From Phyto melanocephala (Eukaryota > Arthropoda > Insecta > Diptera > Rhinophoridae): DNA of 64,000 nucleotides. This document shows, piece after piece, positions 35,010 through 47,216 of this stretch; positions within the stretch are counted from its first letter, which is position 1, and the number at the start of each line of letters is the position of its first letter. A model generated the notes under the pieces. That model was given only the letters and a program-made list of their open reading frames with translations. It was not told the origin of the DNA and ran no database searches. The stretch is from NCBI GenBank assembly GCA_941918925.1, contig OW799234.1, positions 61,422,968 through 61,486,967 on the forward strand. Direction: 5' to 3'. A program made the translations under genes and the position numbers.

Positions 35010-36131
35010 TGCGGTGAACCAGCATAGAAGTTTATCATTTTGTGTGTGATTTCCACAATATTCACCTGAGACCTGATAAAGTATTTATATTTTGAATCCA
35101 TACAGATAGGGAAAATAATTTAGCCAAGTCCGCCTGTCTACGTGCTGAAATTAATTATACTTAATACGCTTGTATAGTATCAGCTTATCAAACATACATT
35201 TGATAAATTTTCTACTAAAAATCAGTTATATGAGCTCATTACGAGCTAAGCTATCAGCAAAAGAATATTATGGCTTTTAATTTTCTACCCAGCCCAAGTC
35301 TAATTTTGTAGCTCCCAGGTAACTTTTTAATCGGTTTATTGATTGTGACTATTAGATCTGTGGCTTGAAGCTACAAGGGCCAATGTCACTTTTTTGCTCT
35401 TTTGAGTTAATCATTGCATTAGATTTATTTGTCTGCTCTATTTGATTATGGTAAAACAGCTAAAGTCATACTTAACCCAGAACAGCTTCATAAATAAAAT
35501 GCTGGTCAATGTCACTATGAAAGCATCTATAAAAGTTAAAGTTCAATTCCAATTTTCTCAAAAGTAAATATTTTGACATTGGCCCTTTTAGCTCCAAGCC
35601 ACAGAGATGTAAATCCATATAAGAACATTAATAAAATTTATTGTTTTAATCGATACACTACCGGAAAAGTTATTGGTGGAAATATTAACTTTTATCGAGA
35701 TTGCAAAAAATACATTAAAAAAAAAAAAAAAAGCAAAAGCAAGTATGTAACTGCCGAACGCGAAATAATACGATACATGTATGTATTTATGTATATATGT
35801 ACAAGATGGTGCAAACTGGATGGGTTTATAATGTAGTTTTTATATTTTTAATGGTTATTTATTTATACGAATCTATGTATTGCAAGCTTCGTCATTCGTA
35901 TTGTTGATATTGCGAAGTTTTTTGTTTGTTCACTATACGTCGCACGAACATGATCACTCTTAATAAGATTGTATGTCAAGAAGATAATATGTCATTAATC
36001 AACATCATCATAGATTTTTGGAAAAAGCTTTCTCACAACCAACTTATTTCTATATGCCTACTATTGCTTCTCTTTACTTTTATGAAGGGTATATAATATT
36101 TTTCACTACCGAAAGTAGCGCTGTTATTTGC
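35010..36131 (+). mobile_element. Degenerate DINE-1-like element (copy L)
   Basis: A weak 5' half (TCATTTTGTGTGTGATTTCC, ACCTGATAAAGTATTTATA, AAGTCCGCCTGTCTACG) lies at 35010-35150. A weak 3' end (GAAGGGTATATAATA, then TAGCGCTGTTATTTGCT) lies at 36085-36131. The MITE at 35357-35605 lies between them. Confidence 0.4.
35357..35605. mobile_element. 249 bp MITE with ~30 bp terminal inverted repeats
   Basis: Left end TCTGTGGCTTGAAGCTACAA then GGGCCAATGTCA. The right end is the complement of TCTGTGGCTTGGAGCTAAAA then GGGCCAATGTCA. Only two mismatches in about 32 bases. No coding sequence. The superfamily could not be set because the target duplication is unclear. Confidence 0.75.
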
Positions 36132-36899
36132 TTTTATCTAGATTTTTCTGAGTCTTAAATAAATATTTATTTATTTTTGTTGCACACTAAATGGTAAACC
36201 TATCGTCTTTGTAGTTTCTTAATCTAAATGATTTTTTTACGTGTATTTTTTGCATAAAGAGAAATGCAAATATGTCTGCAATTGCAATTAAGAAAATCAA
36301 CGAGAACTACAGTGGCAGACATATGCTAACATTTCACTGGTGCTTTAAAATTGAAAAATAAAAATTAATAATAAGAAATATTGAAATTGATAACTTTTAG
36401 TTTATCGCTCTTATTATAGTGTTCATATAAATTTACGAAACTAATTCACTGACTAATCAAAACTTATCAAATTTGATTTAGATTGTGCGGACGTGATACT
36501 ATATTTTTATGTTAAAATTTTAAATAAAATTAGTACATCAGAAGAAGTTGAAAAATAATTCATATTTTTATATGGACGTATATCTATTTTTTAACCATTA
36601 AATTATATTGTCATGGGGACTCCTTTTATATGTGTTGCTTCATGAAATTTCGTGACACTATCAGATTTTACCACCAAATTTTATTTTGAAGGAAATTCTT
36701 TCGATATACAAAGCTTAATGAACGTCATTTTGTAGGAGAGATATGCTGAAAAAAAGCACTTCAAATACCTGCACTCGAAAACCATGTGGTCTCTCGTAGT
36801 CCCTTAGATAAAAGCAAAAAAAACACAACAAAAAAATAGAAAGAAAAGAAGATACTAATAAAAAGGGTGAGTCAAAAAATGTAATAGTGTAAAAGAAAC

Positions 36900-37390
36900 T
36901 AAATACCTTTATCTATCGAGTCACTGAACATACCCCCTGAATGAATCCAAAGATACTCTCTAGTTTGCATTCTGAAACATTACTCAACTCATCGTAGAAA
37001 CGTTCTTCTTTATTCTGACACATATTTTAATAATTCAGAAAGATAGGAGATCTAATGATGCTAGCCCTAGCTAGAAAATGTCCCATTATAACCCCTATAG
37101 TTGCTTTTAGAAATACTCTATTAGGTTTAAGAAGTATAATAGAACTTGCCAAGTTGAATTTTCATCATAAGGCCCTCGATACTCTATTGCTCCTTCTGTT
37201 CATCCTATAACAGTCTTATCTATTATCCAAGACTAAGTTCGCCTAAATAGTGGCGTATCCTAGTATCCAACAGTATCTGAGGTCGACAAAGCGCATAATT
37301 CTATCAAAAGTTTTTCTACACTCCCCTACTTGTCTTTATAACCGTGAGACCTGAACGATTAAAATTAGCCTTTAAAGCCTTGAGACCTGT
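36900..37390 (-). pseudogene. LINE protein, RNase H/C-terminal part (downstream of an insertion)
   Basis: Minus-strand frames give DLRYCWILGYATI near 37250 and later GHFLARASIIRSPIFLNY and NMCQNKEERFYDELSN near 37080-36985. These are in the order expected for the end of a LINE RNase H domain followed by the GH....HL..MG...C..C..EEE region. Stops and frameshifts throughout. It is the continuation of 38350-38660 across the element at 37392-38347. Confidence 0.45.
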
Positions 37391-37391
37391 A

Positions 37392-38347
37392 CACAGAAAA
37401 AAATTAATATGAATTTCAATTACGAAATTAATACTATTAATTAAAAAAATGTTTAATTTTGCTCCAATCATCAAAATGATACTATTAATTAAATAAAAAT
37501 TAATAGTTGTAATTGAAAAAATATTGCAAAAAATATCAATTAAATCAGTATTAAAAAATTAATAAAAATTTTCCTAATTTTTAAAAATGATTTTAATTAA
37601 TTAAATCACGCCTATAATTGAAATTTGCGATTTATATAAATAAAGAATTTATTGTATCAGTAATTTATATTATTAAAACTGTTTTAAATAAAATTACCCA
37701 AAAAGGAAACATTAATTTTTTGAATATTTTTTCTTAACATAAATTTTAAGCACATTTCATTACTTATATACTAATAATTTAATATAAGATGTAGGGTTCC
37801 AAAAGTACACATACTATGCCATGTCAAACGCCGGATTTCTGAAAATAATTGGTAGCATCAATAACCTAAACATAATGGAATATTTACCGGTAAAAAAGCT
37901 TGATAAGAGTGAAGACTACTACTGACTTACCTATCAAAATGAGAATCTTGAGCAATATACCAGAATACAAGAAATATTGGCTTTGGACACATCTATGTAT
38001 AATGAAACTAAAACAATTTATTATATTCAAAACAAGATATACATACATATTTATTATATGTGTGCACCTACCAGAACTATGTATCTCTTATAGATTGTCC
38101 ACTATTTTTTATTATTCTGCTCCTTGGATAACAAATATTAAATTTATTCTTCAAAAGCAAATTTTAAAAAAATTTCATTTAAAATAAAATTTTTTATTTT
38201 TTCAACTGACAGAAATCTCAATGTTCTTTGAAAATATTTTATATCAATTAAAAAAATTAATTAAATTAAATAAAATTTTAATTGGAATTTAAAAATAATG
38301 CAAAAAGTCTATTAATTGAAAAAATTTAAGAAATATTTTTTTCTGTG
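37392..38347. mobile_element. 956 bp AT-rich TIR element flanked by TA
   Basis: Ends CACAGAAAAAAATTAATAT at the left and the complement of CACAGAAAAAAATATTTC at the right, with TA on both sides (37390-37391, 38348-38349). The interior is rich in ATTAATTAAAT-type sequence and carries only unrecognised frames (the 95-residue frame at 37900-38187). A non-autonomous Tc1/mariner-like or other TA-targeting element, sitting inside a LINE copy. Confidence 0.7.
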
Positions 38348-38349
38348 TA

Positions 38350-38660
38350 CGATTATAATAAATATTAATGTTAAGAGTAACATCCCTACCTTTAGGCATA
38401 AATTTCTTTATGAGATCCGTTGACCTACATATACTCCGTACTGCTGCTTGGAACATAATGCCATTGCAAGGAATTCTGTAAGACCTTCTGATGTTCTGCT
38501 CCCTGATAAAACTATCAGCCCTAGTGTGCCTGCATTTATCATCAATCCATCTGTAAATACAGCACACAAGTCCGACAGTCTATCGGAGCTCATCTTACAA
38601 TAACTGTAAGGGATTATTATTGGGGGTATTTCTACAAAATTTAAGTCTCTGATCATATGG
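38350..38660 (-). pseudogene. LINE protein, RNase H part (upstream of an insertion)
   Basis: The minus-strand frame has LSDLCAVFTDGLMINAGTLG, then LIVLSGSRTSEGLTEFLAMA. FTDG....G.G and the later E/A-rich segment match the first catalytic aspartate region of LINE-type RNase H domains. Another frame continues toward 38350, where the TA-flanked element begins. Confidence 0.55.
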
Positions 38661-38924
38661 TCAGTCAGATTTCCCAGACATTGAATATAATATTTAAGAG
38701 CAGTTATCGGCTAAGTAAAATATTATTTATTTTGTATGGCCAAAGCACTGCTCACTTTTATAACCATAACAATGTGTTATGAATATTTTATATTGTAAAG
38801 TGAACAACTTCAGTTAAGCATTTGGAGAAAGATAACGAAGAAAGTTTACTCTGTGGAAGACACTTTTTTTAATTACACACTATACAGGATCAATATAATA
38901 AATCCTACATATATATTAAATGTG

Positions 38925-39092
38925 AATGATTGGATGCTTTTTACTCAATCACGCTAAAACGGCTTAATTTAACTAAATGAAAATCGGCACATAGATAGAT
39001 AACAACCTAGATTAATACTTAAATAGGATACCTTTTATCACAATAATCAGGTGAATTTGCGGAATTATGCGAAAAATATGTCTAAAATTTAC
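38925..39092 (-). repeat. Short insect repeat (SINE/Lep1-like), copy 3
   Basis: On the minus strand: ACTTGTAAATTTTAGAC, a TAATCTAGGTTGTTATCTAT core also found at 12465-12616, GTTTTAGCGTGATTGAG, and a TATGTAGGATT-type tail. Non-coding. Confidence 0.55.
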
Positions 39093-39192
39093 AAGTACTA
39101 GCCAAAAAAAAAAAAATTTAAACATCCAACGTAGTCTGTAGAAGTATATTTTCTTAAATATTCGCATTAAGTTCTTTTTCACTAATACCTAT

Positions 39193-39862
39193 CTATATAT
39201 ATAAAAGTAAAACTCTGTGTGTGTTAGCTATAGACACCGAAACTGTAAAACTGATCGGACTCAAATTTTGGCAAGTTGTTGTACACATTCCAGGGAGAGT
39301 TTATGGGTGGAAAAAAGTGGGCGGGCCACGCCCATAAAAAATTAGTTATCATTTTTAGCTACTTGCTACTTGAAACTTTGCACACATATTGAGCTGTTAT
39401 GACTATATGATTTCGTGATAAGAAAAGTGGGCGTGGCCACGCCCATAAAAAATTAGTTATCAGTTTTAGCTACGTGCACTTGACCGATTTTTCTGAAACT
39501 TTGCAAACATATTAAGCTGTTATGACTTTATAATTCCGTGATTAAAAAGGTGGGCAGGGCCACGCCCATAAAAAAAAGTTATAATTTTTAGCTACTTGCA
39601 CTTGACCGAGTTTTCTGAAACTTTGCACACATATTGAGCTGTCATGATTTCATTATTTCGTGTTGAAAAAAGTGGGCAGGGCCACGCCCATAAAAAAAAG
39701 TTATTATTTTGAGGTACTTGCACTGGACCGATTTTGGTGATGACTATACAGTTTCGTGATTAGAAAAGTGGGCAGTGACACGCCCACTTGATATTTAATT
39801 TAAATCCAGAATATATTTTTATTCATTAAGGGGCATATCAATGCGCACCGGGCTTTTCTAGT
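39193..39862 (-). repeat. Module-repeat element, reverse copy
   Basis: Complement of the family seen at 3551-6135. The tail (complement of GAGTTTTACTTTTATATATA) is at 39193 and the head ACTAGAAAAGCCCGGTGCGC at 39862. At least four ~120 bp modules with GTGGGCGTGGCCACGCCC hairpins are present. Confidence 0.8.
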
Positions 39863-39879
39863 AATACATATAAATGTTT

Positions 39880-40035
39880 GTATGTTTAAATGTTTTAACA
39901 TTTATACTTAATCACGCAAAAAATTAGTAAACATATTTAAATGAACTTTGCCACACAGATAGATAACAGCTTGAAGAATTAGTAAACAAGCTACCTTTGG
40001 TGCTGAAAAATACGCGGATGAAGCCGCTGGCACAG
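39880..40035 (-). repeat. Short insect repeat (SINE/Lep1-like), copy 4
   Basis: Minus-strand head TGTGCCAGCGGCTTCATCCG then CGTA, the shared AGCTGTTATCTATCTGTGTG core and TTTTTTGCGTGATTAAG. It lies directly beside the module-repeat head. Confidence 0.5.
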
Positions 40036-40159
40036 GCAATTTTTTATAATTTTAAAAAATTCGATGTAGTGTTCCTTTTTTTATTTACAGCCACGTCTAT
40101 TTTACACACTCTTTTTTACAATTATAGATGTTAATAGCACAACAGCTCTTACAATAATT

Positions 40160-40418
40160 ATATCGACCACTGTGCGCGAAATTATCGTATGTTACAATAG
40201 TAAAATTTTACAGAAGAGCGTTTTTATTATTTTTTAATAAATAAAAACGCAAATAACACTACTACATACGATAAAATGTACACAGTGTTATCTCCATAAC
40301 TAAAACAGTTATCGCTATAGCATTTTATCAGCAGATGGATTAATGAATATAGAACCAATTTGCATAAAAAATTTGATTTCTAAAAATACACAACATACGA
40401 TAATTTTGCGGTCGATAT
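40160..40418. mobile_element. Palindromic MITE-like element
   Basis: Left ATATCGACC, a seven-base gap, then GCGAAATTATCGTATGTT. The right end is the complement of ATATCGACCGCAAAATTATC then GTATGTTGTG. A central GCGTTTTTATT/AATAAAAACGC palindrome lies at about 40218-40252. No coding sequence. The target duplication is not clear. Confidence 0.55.
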
Positions 40419-40419
40419 C

Positions 40420-41180
40420 AAGTCACAATAAGTTGAATCGAAAGACAGTGTAGCCAAATGAATATTTAATACTGTATTATAAAATCTTAGTATCTGCAAA
40501 TGAACAAGACCAGGTAAATTAGGGAAACAACTAAAAATATTTTTTTCTTTTTAAATCAAGACAAACAAATTTTTACTAAAAATTATATTTGCAGTTTCAT
40601 TTAATTATTATTTGTTCGTAAATATGTATTATTTACTTATGTAAGATAATTTTTTAAGGTTTCTGGCTCTTTTTATGCCAAGATTTATGCATCTTAAGTT
40701 ATCACCCTAATGTGTTTAGTAAACAGTTATTAATTTAAATTGTATGTAAATAATTGCAGGTAAATAGAATGAATAAGAAAGTGCCTTTTATACTTCTGTT
40801 AAGAAAAACCAAACAAAACAAAAAATAGAAATAATTTTCTCGTAAATTTCTTACAAAAAAAATTTACATTGGACTTGTTATTACAATTTCTGTCTGTTGT
40901 TTATTTATGCCTGATACCCTGTTTATGTTTATTTTATATATACATGCGAGTGTGTCTTGTAAATACTATAACAGTATAATTTCATACTCATTCATGTGTT
41001 GATATTTATGTAGCTGTTAATGACTTAAATGTATGTGTGTGAGTAAGTGTGTCTGCGAATAAATTAAATTCTTTGTTATACTGTTTGTAATTGTTATATA
41101 CACCAAAACAATTGTGTAGGGGTATGTTCATTCAGCCAATCCGTATGTTACGTTCACCTTCTTAATTTCGAGTATTATAA
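40420..41180. other. Unassigned AT-rich sequence
   Basis: No gene or mobile-element end recognised. Confidence 0.4.
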
Positions 41181-41182
41181 AG

Positions 41183-41680
41183 TAATAGCCAAGCCCAGCG
41201 TGCGTTGCTACGCCCCTTTATAAATAAAAATGTATTCTGAATTTTTATTGAATATGAAGTGTAAGAAGCTAAAAATTATAACTTTTCATGGGCGTGGCAT
41301 TGACCACTTTTGCAATCACGAAACTGAAAAGTCATGACAGCTAAATATGTGTGCACCATTTCAGAAAAATCGGTGGAGTTTAAGTAGTTGAAAATGATAA
41401 CTTTTTAAGGGCGTGACACTGCCTACTTTTATAATCACGAAACTGTATATTCATGTCAGCTCAATATGTGTGCAAAGATCCAGATAAATCGATTTAGTGC
41501 AAGTAGCTAAAAATGATAACTTATTTTTTATGGGCGTAACCCCGTCCACTTTTTACCACCCATAAACACTCCCTGGAATGTGTATAACAACTTGCCAAAG
41601 TATGAGTCCGATCGGCTTTACGGATTCGGGGTCTATTGCTAACACACACACACAGACAGGGCTTCACTTTTATATATATG
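41183..41680 (+). repeat. Module-repeat element, short copy
   Basis: Head ATAGCCAAGCCCAGCGTGCG then TTGCTACGCCCC, three to four degenerate ~120 bp modules, and the tail GGGCTTCACTTTTATATATA. Same family as 3551-6135. Confidence 0.75.
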
Positions 41681-42106
41681 GATATATCTTCTGGGTTTGG
41701 CTACCTATATTTAAATATTAAGCAGATTTTTACTTTTTAGACCTACTTGTAATACCTACTTACATACCATTTTGCTTATTCTGTATATTGTTGAAGGTTA
41801 TAAATAATCACTTAAGTTTGTGCTTCCATATTACACTTAAAACAAATTGATTTACTTCATGTGTAAAATGCCCACATTCCGCTCGCCTACCAATATATGT
41901 CTTATATATGTCTGTTAATTAACCAGAATTTTGCAAAGAAATTTTTAGCTCATATGGCTTAAGCTACAAAAGAATTCCTCTTCCAAGTACTTACCTGCTT
42001 ATTGTGAAACTTTTCACACACCTGATTTTTTACAATTTATGTTTCTATTAATAAGTTGGTAATTATTAGAGTAGGAAGGGCCAAATCAAAATGAAATTAA
42101 TATTAT

Positions 42107-42560
42107 TGTACCCTTCACCGGTGCCGGTGGTTAAATTTTAAGGGCCGATGTTGAATGTGAACCACACGTCAGCAAAACAGGTCTGTATGAAATGTGCAAA
42201 CATCTGTGAATGCCCTCTTAGTTCGTTGAACAGAAAACATTGCTGGGTTTTGCGATAGTGTGGCAAAAGAGCAGTCAATCTCGACTATTCATCGTGCCCA
42301 ACAATTGAAAATCAATATTGTCATTGAAAATTTGGACCATCGGATGGAGGTGTGACGCCGAGATCGCGGCCATACCAATAACAATATTATCATATGAAAA
42401 AAAAATGATTTTTTCCTAAATAAATTTTGTTTTATTCAAAATCAACATCGACCATTAAAACTCAACCATCCTTTATATATAGCTTTGCCAAACCGTTTGT
42501 AATATCTGTGTCATTTTATACCCCACAAATAAATTATTTTCTGAAACCTATTACCTTACG
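42107..42560 (+). mobile_element. DINE-1-like element, second subfamily (copy H), partial
   Basis: Starts TTGTACCCTTCACC, is interrupted at once by a mariner-type derivative (42126-42473), then resumes with TATATATAGCTTTGCC, CGTTTGTAATATCTG and ACCCCACAAATAAATTATTT. No 3' end is found next to it. Tail-like remnants at 44258-44296 may or may not belong to it. Confidence 0.5.
42126..42473 (+). mobile_element. IS630/Tc1/mariner-type internally deleted element (copy H insert)
   Basis: Ends GGTGGTTAAATTTTAAGGGC and, at the right, AACTCAACCATCCTT next to TA. It holds the second part of the N-terminal region and the C-terminal VIENLDHRMEV-type end. Shorter than the copies in A, C and D. Confidence 0.6.
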
Positions 42561-42569
42561 TCTAGACAA

Positions 42570-43368
42570 GCCATCGATTTGTTCAGACTAGAACAAAACG
42601 TCGACAGAGCAACTGTCAAAATTTTTCATGTTCTTTGATATAAAGAAACGTATAAAGTGTATTTTGTTGATATCTTTATGAGACGTCTGTTTTTTTATGT
42701 CTTTTAATATCAGACATTGTTGTTCAAACAAATGTTCTGACAACGCTGTTTGAACAAACACAAAACATCAACAACAGCGGTCCACACCAGGCAAATTCAT
42801 GTACGCACAAAAAATTGTTCGTTGTTCGAACAAATAGGTGGCTGGTGTTGACCGTACATTAAGGATAGGAGTCAACTAGGCAATATCCATCTGTTCGCAT
42901 GTTGGTTGGAATTAATTTTTAGAAGGACCCACATGGTGTACAAACCTGTATGTACGATCACTCTTTTTAATATATTTTGTAATATATTGCTGTTAAAATT
43001 CAGCGTAATCACTTTATCAGCTGCAGAGATATAAGCAAATAAACACAACAACATATGTTTGTTACATTTACCACAAAAATTAATATCTTGCAACCATGTG
43101 ATACTTTTTATAGGTACTGTGTGCCTCTTGAAATATATATATTTGTATATTTTTGGAAATTCGGTCACTAAAGCCTGGTATTCTGTACAATATTTCATGC
43201 GAACTGTTGTCAAACTTCATATAAAAAAATTACTTATGGAATAATGTTGCTTAATCTGTACTCTGTACATAAAAAACATATGAAATTTTTCTGTCAACAT
43301 TTAAGCAACATTTTATTTCGTATGAAATTATATGAGGAATAGTTGTTTCGTACGAAATTCAAAGCAAG
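42570..43368. other. Unassigned sequence with one 113-residue frame
   Basis: A minus-strand frame (42872-43213) has a CGKCNKHMLLC cysteine group but no recognised family and no supporting context. I do not call it a gene. Confidence 0.3.
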
Positions 43369-43376
43369 AGTTGATC

Positions 43377-43618
43377 CATGGTACAATCATCAGGTAGCCT
43401 CAGTTCTGTAACAACAAAATTCTACATTCATTTTGTTGGTTGAAAACGGCGACTGAAATATCAAAAAGCAAATGTGTGTGTTTGTGTTTTTTTGTGGTAG
43501 AATATATACATACACAATATATACACATACATAAACAATATTTGACATTTAAGTTAAACCTTAAGGTAGAGAAAAAATATCAGCTGTTTTAGTGAGGCCA
43601 CCTGATGATTGTACCATG
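43377..43618. mobile_element. P-superfamily-like MITE, 242 bp, with 8 bp target duplication
   Basis: Terminal inverted repeats start CATGGTACAATCATCAGGT at 43377 and, as complement, at 43618. They continue AGCCTCA / GGCCTCA. The flanks carry the same 8 bases, AGTTGATC, at 43369-43376 and 43619-43626. CATG at the very end, an AGGTGG-type motif about 15-20 bases in, and an 8 bp duplication are features I know from P elements. No coding sequence. Confidence 0.8.
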
Positions 43619-43639
43619 AGTTGATCGATATTTTTTTTT

Positions 43640-44255
43640 GCTTTCCTTGATTACAAATTATTTTTGTATGTCAAATTGTTCGTGTGATATAACTAGTATT
43701 GCCCAACATATTTCACAAATTGAAACAGAGTTCTAGGTTTAATCGGCAAATTTAAAGGTGAAAACTCTTACGAAAATTTTATATTTATTTTGAAATATAT
43801 CAAATGTTTTAAACTTTTAAACAAGTTTTTGTACACAGTTAAGATGCTAACGTACAAACGTTGGAAACAAAACTAGCACGTTTGTCTTTAAGTTTTGAAA
43901 GTAAAATCGGGGTTTACAGCTTCTAGAAAACCGTCAGCATAAGTATTCACATCAAATAAAAGGTCTTCATTAGCAAAATTTATGAAATACAGTATGAATG
44001 AATTTAAAAGCTGTGATTACTACCTCTGTAAAGTGGGATACAATAATCTTATATATGGATCAAATCTAGTAACTAAAATGCAACCCCTTCAATATTGATT
44101 TTCTTCTGAACATTATCATTATGAATATGAAATGAAGGGCCTTATAGAACACAGTTACTTTTATATAAATACAAAATAATAGACGGCATCGGTAATAATA
44201 AAATGGTGTGGTTCATTGTACCTATGTACATGATGCTGAAGACCATTATAATTAT
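43640..44255. other. Unassigned AT-rich sequence
   Basis: No gene or mobile-element end recognised. Confidence 0.4.
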
Positions 44256-44257
44256 TA

Positions 44258-44296
44258 TTATCGGCACGGTCGTATATAACACTCTTATTTGTTTCT
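44258..44296 (+). mobile_element. DINE-1-like 3' end remnant
   Basis: TATCGGCACGGTCGTATATA then ACACTCTTATTTGTTT matches the terminal hairpin and CTCTTACTTGTTT tail of the family. A similar degraded tail is at about 44555-44586 (GGCACAGCCTATTTGGCTCT). Confidence 0.5.
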
Positions 44297-46019
44297 TAAG
44301 TACAGAGTGATATACACTTGAGCTTCCGTCAAAATACAACCAATGGTAATAATAAATAATATAATAATACCATGGCAGAAACATGTTTCGTTATATATGT
44401 AAGAAATTAAATTTATAGCGAATAAAACTGAAGGAAAGAAATTGGTAAATATTTTATTACAAAGCCACTATCTTACAGAGATGTAAGAACAAACCATGTT
44501 ATAAAGTTTATGCTCTATAAATACTACACAAAATTTCTGGTGAGTGCAAATAGTTTGGCACAGCCTATTTGGCTCTCTTATTTGTATTTTCTGTACATTC
44601 TTTATAGTTTTTATATATATTTTTTATACCCGCCACCAAAAAAATGGTGGGGGTATATTCATTTTGTCATTCCGTTTGTAACACATCGAAATATCCATTT
44701 TAGACCCCATAAGGTATATATATTCTGAATCGGGGTTTGATTTTATGACGATCTAGCTATGTCCGTCCGTCTGTCCGTCTGTCCGTCTGTCCGTCTGTTG
44801 AAAGCACGATAGAGGTCGCACCGAAAAAGCTAGGGGGCTCAAATTTTGCCAGAATCTTTCTTATAGACAAGGTTTGTTTGGTATTGAAAACGGGCTAAAT
44901 CGAAATATTAGGAAGAGAGTTATAGCTCGAAAAGCAAGAGTAGGTCGAAAAAACCGTGTCCTTCGAACATCGAATAAAATGGAATTGTGTCCAAACGCCT
45001 TAACGTAGACTGATGAAACTTTGAATATACATTTCCTGGGTAAAGGCAATATTTTTCCCCGAAAATTGTCTAAATCTATGCATTAGGAGAGGAGTTATCG
45101 ATCAAAATGTACGAAAATTTATACCGCACAGTGTATTTTTCGGTATATTTAAAAACAAAAACGTCATAAAAGCAACAAAATTGGATGTACGACTCTGAAA
45201 TTTGGCACACTTTGCTTTTTGGTGACACGCTTTCTTGTAACGGCAAATCAATGTGCCACGCCCACCTCCCATATAACGTTTTAACTAAAATTCATATAAT
45301 TTCTCTATTAATAAAGATTTTGGAATAATAAAGGCCTATATTGAAACACCTCAGTTGTACTCATTCGCAAAAATAACTTTGACACGCCTACTTTAACGCG
45401 CACTTTTCACGTTATCTACCGTTAATGAAATTTAAAAGCTCATAAAACCGCTAAAATTAGAGGTATGATGATAAATTTTGCTACGTCTATCCCCCAAGGC
45501 AATTTCATTACTATGCCAAAAAATTAAGGTGCCACGCCCACTTTTACGCCCACCTCCCATATAACGTTTTACCTAAAATTCATATAATTTCTCTATTAAT
45601 AAAGATTTTAGAATAATAAAGGACTATATTGAAACACCTAAGTTGTACTCATTAGCAAAAACAACTTTGACACGCCTACTATAACGCCCACTTTCACTTT
45701 TGAATTGTGTCCAGACGCATAAACGTAGAGTCATAAAAATTCGAATATATATTTATCGAGAAATAAAAGAATATTTTTCCCTGAAAATCGCTTAAATCTA
45801 TGAATTAGGAAAATAATTATAGATAAAAATGTACGAAAATTTATACCGCACAGTGTATATTTCAAATTCAAAACGTAATAAAACTGACAAAACTATATGT
45901 ACGATTCTGAAATTTTGCAAACATGGTTTTTTGGTCAAAGTCTTCGTTATAACGGAAAATAGATGTGCCACGCACACTTTTTTCCTTAAATTTTTATAAA
46001 AATATATTAGTCATATATA

Positions 46020-46435
46020 TTAGCATTTATTCATCTTACACTGCGCCATTTATTGTACTGTAGCTAAATATAAGATAAAGATGATAAGATAGATGACTCT
46101 ACTAGCAACTACTAGATGGCATGCTAACAACTTATGCTTATGTTCTCCTAAAGTTATGCTCTATTAAAAATGGGAGTTTAGGAAAATTTTGACCTAATTC
46201 AAAAAAAAATTATCTCTAAACATTATAAACTATTTATTTTCATGTACTAATGGCTAACAAATTTTAAAATTATACAAAACTTATTTCGTTTGAAAATCTT
46301 TTAAAAGCAAAATGTTATAGAAGTTTAAAAATCAAAATCTTACTAATAAATTTCCCGTTTTAGAAAAATGCAGAGAATGTATATTTTAAATCACCCTGTG
46401 GCCCTTAAAATTTAACCTTAAATTCACTTTCTTCC
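46020..46435. mobile_element. Segment nested in DINE-1-like copy D, shared with copy A
   Basis: Complement of 7848-8260 with few changes. It ends at GGGTGATTTAAAATATACAT/CCTTAAAATTTAACC on this strand's right side. No coding sequence. Confidence 0.5.
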
Positions 46436-46609
46436 TCTTAAATTCATGTAAATTCTCTATGAATAAAGATTTTGGAATACTAAGGGACTATATTGAAATA
46501 TCTAAGTTATGTTTATTAGCAGAAACTTTATTGACACGCGTATTTTAACGACCACTTTCATTGAAAGACTAAATTTACGAAAACATTTTACTAGCATACC
46601 GAAGTTATA

Positions 46610-47216
46610 ATGGGTGGTTTAATTTTAAGGGACTATGTTGATTTTGAATAAAATTATTGTGAAATTATTATCATTTATTTTTATAATGATAATATTTGTA
46701 TGCTTCAATTATGTATGGAACAAAATATCGGCAAAATGGCCCCCCAACCTAGGCGGCACACCACGATCCGATAGTTCAAATTTTCAATGACACTGTTGCT
46801 GCTCGATTGTTGGGCACGATGATGAGTCGAGGTTGCTTGCTCTTTTGCCACGTTATCGTGAAAAACAGCAATGTTTCCCATTCAACGAACTAAGATGGCA
46901 TTCACAGATGTTTTCACATTTCATACAGACCTGCTTTGCAGACATTTAAATATTTTTTACAATTCTCACGATTGTGGACGAATTCGAACGATTATGTTGA
47001 CCAAAATAATCACGAAGTGCACAAAATGCATTTTGATTTGAACGCCCATTTTTATAAAAATCTTTAATATTTAAAAGCGTTGCTCGATTGCGTATCTTTC
47101 CACGGTTCAAATTGAGTTAGTCTGAGATTGAGAAATGTCAAATGAAATACAAGAAAAAAGTTGAAGTTTAGATGTCGTTCACCTTAAACATGGGCCCTTA
47201 AAATTTAACCACCCTC
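46610..47216 (-). mobile_element. IS630/Tc1/mariner-type internally deleted element inside copy D
   Basis: Ends ATGGGTGGTTTAATTTTAAG (after TA 46608-46609) and CCTTAAAATTTAACCACCC (before TA 47217-47218). The minus strand holds FYKNGRSNQNAFCALRDYFG-type N-terminal sequence and the VIENLNYRI-type C-terminal end, with the catalytic core gone. Confidence 0.7.

Noticed and set aside
42872..43213. 113-residue minus-strand frame with a CGKCNKHMLLC group
   Set aside because: No family resemblance, no codon-use or context support, and an overlapping plus-strand frame of similar quality.
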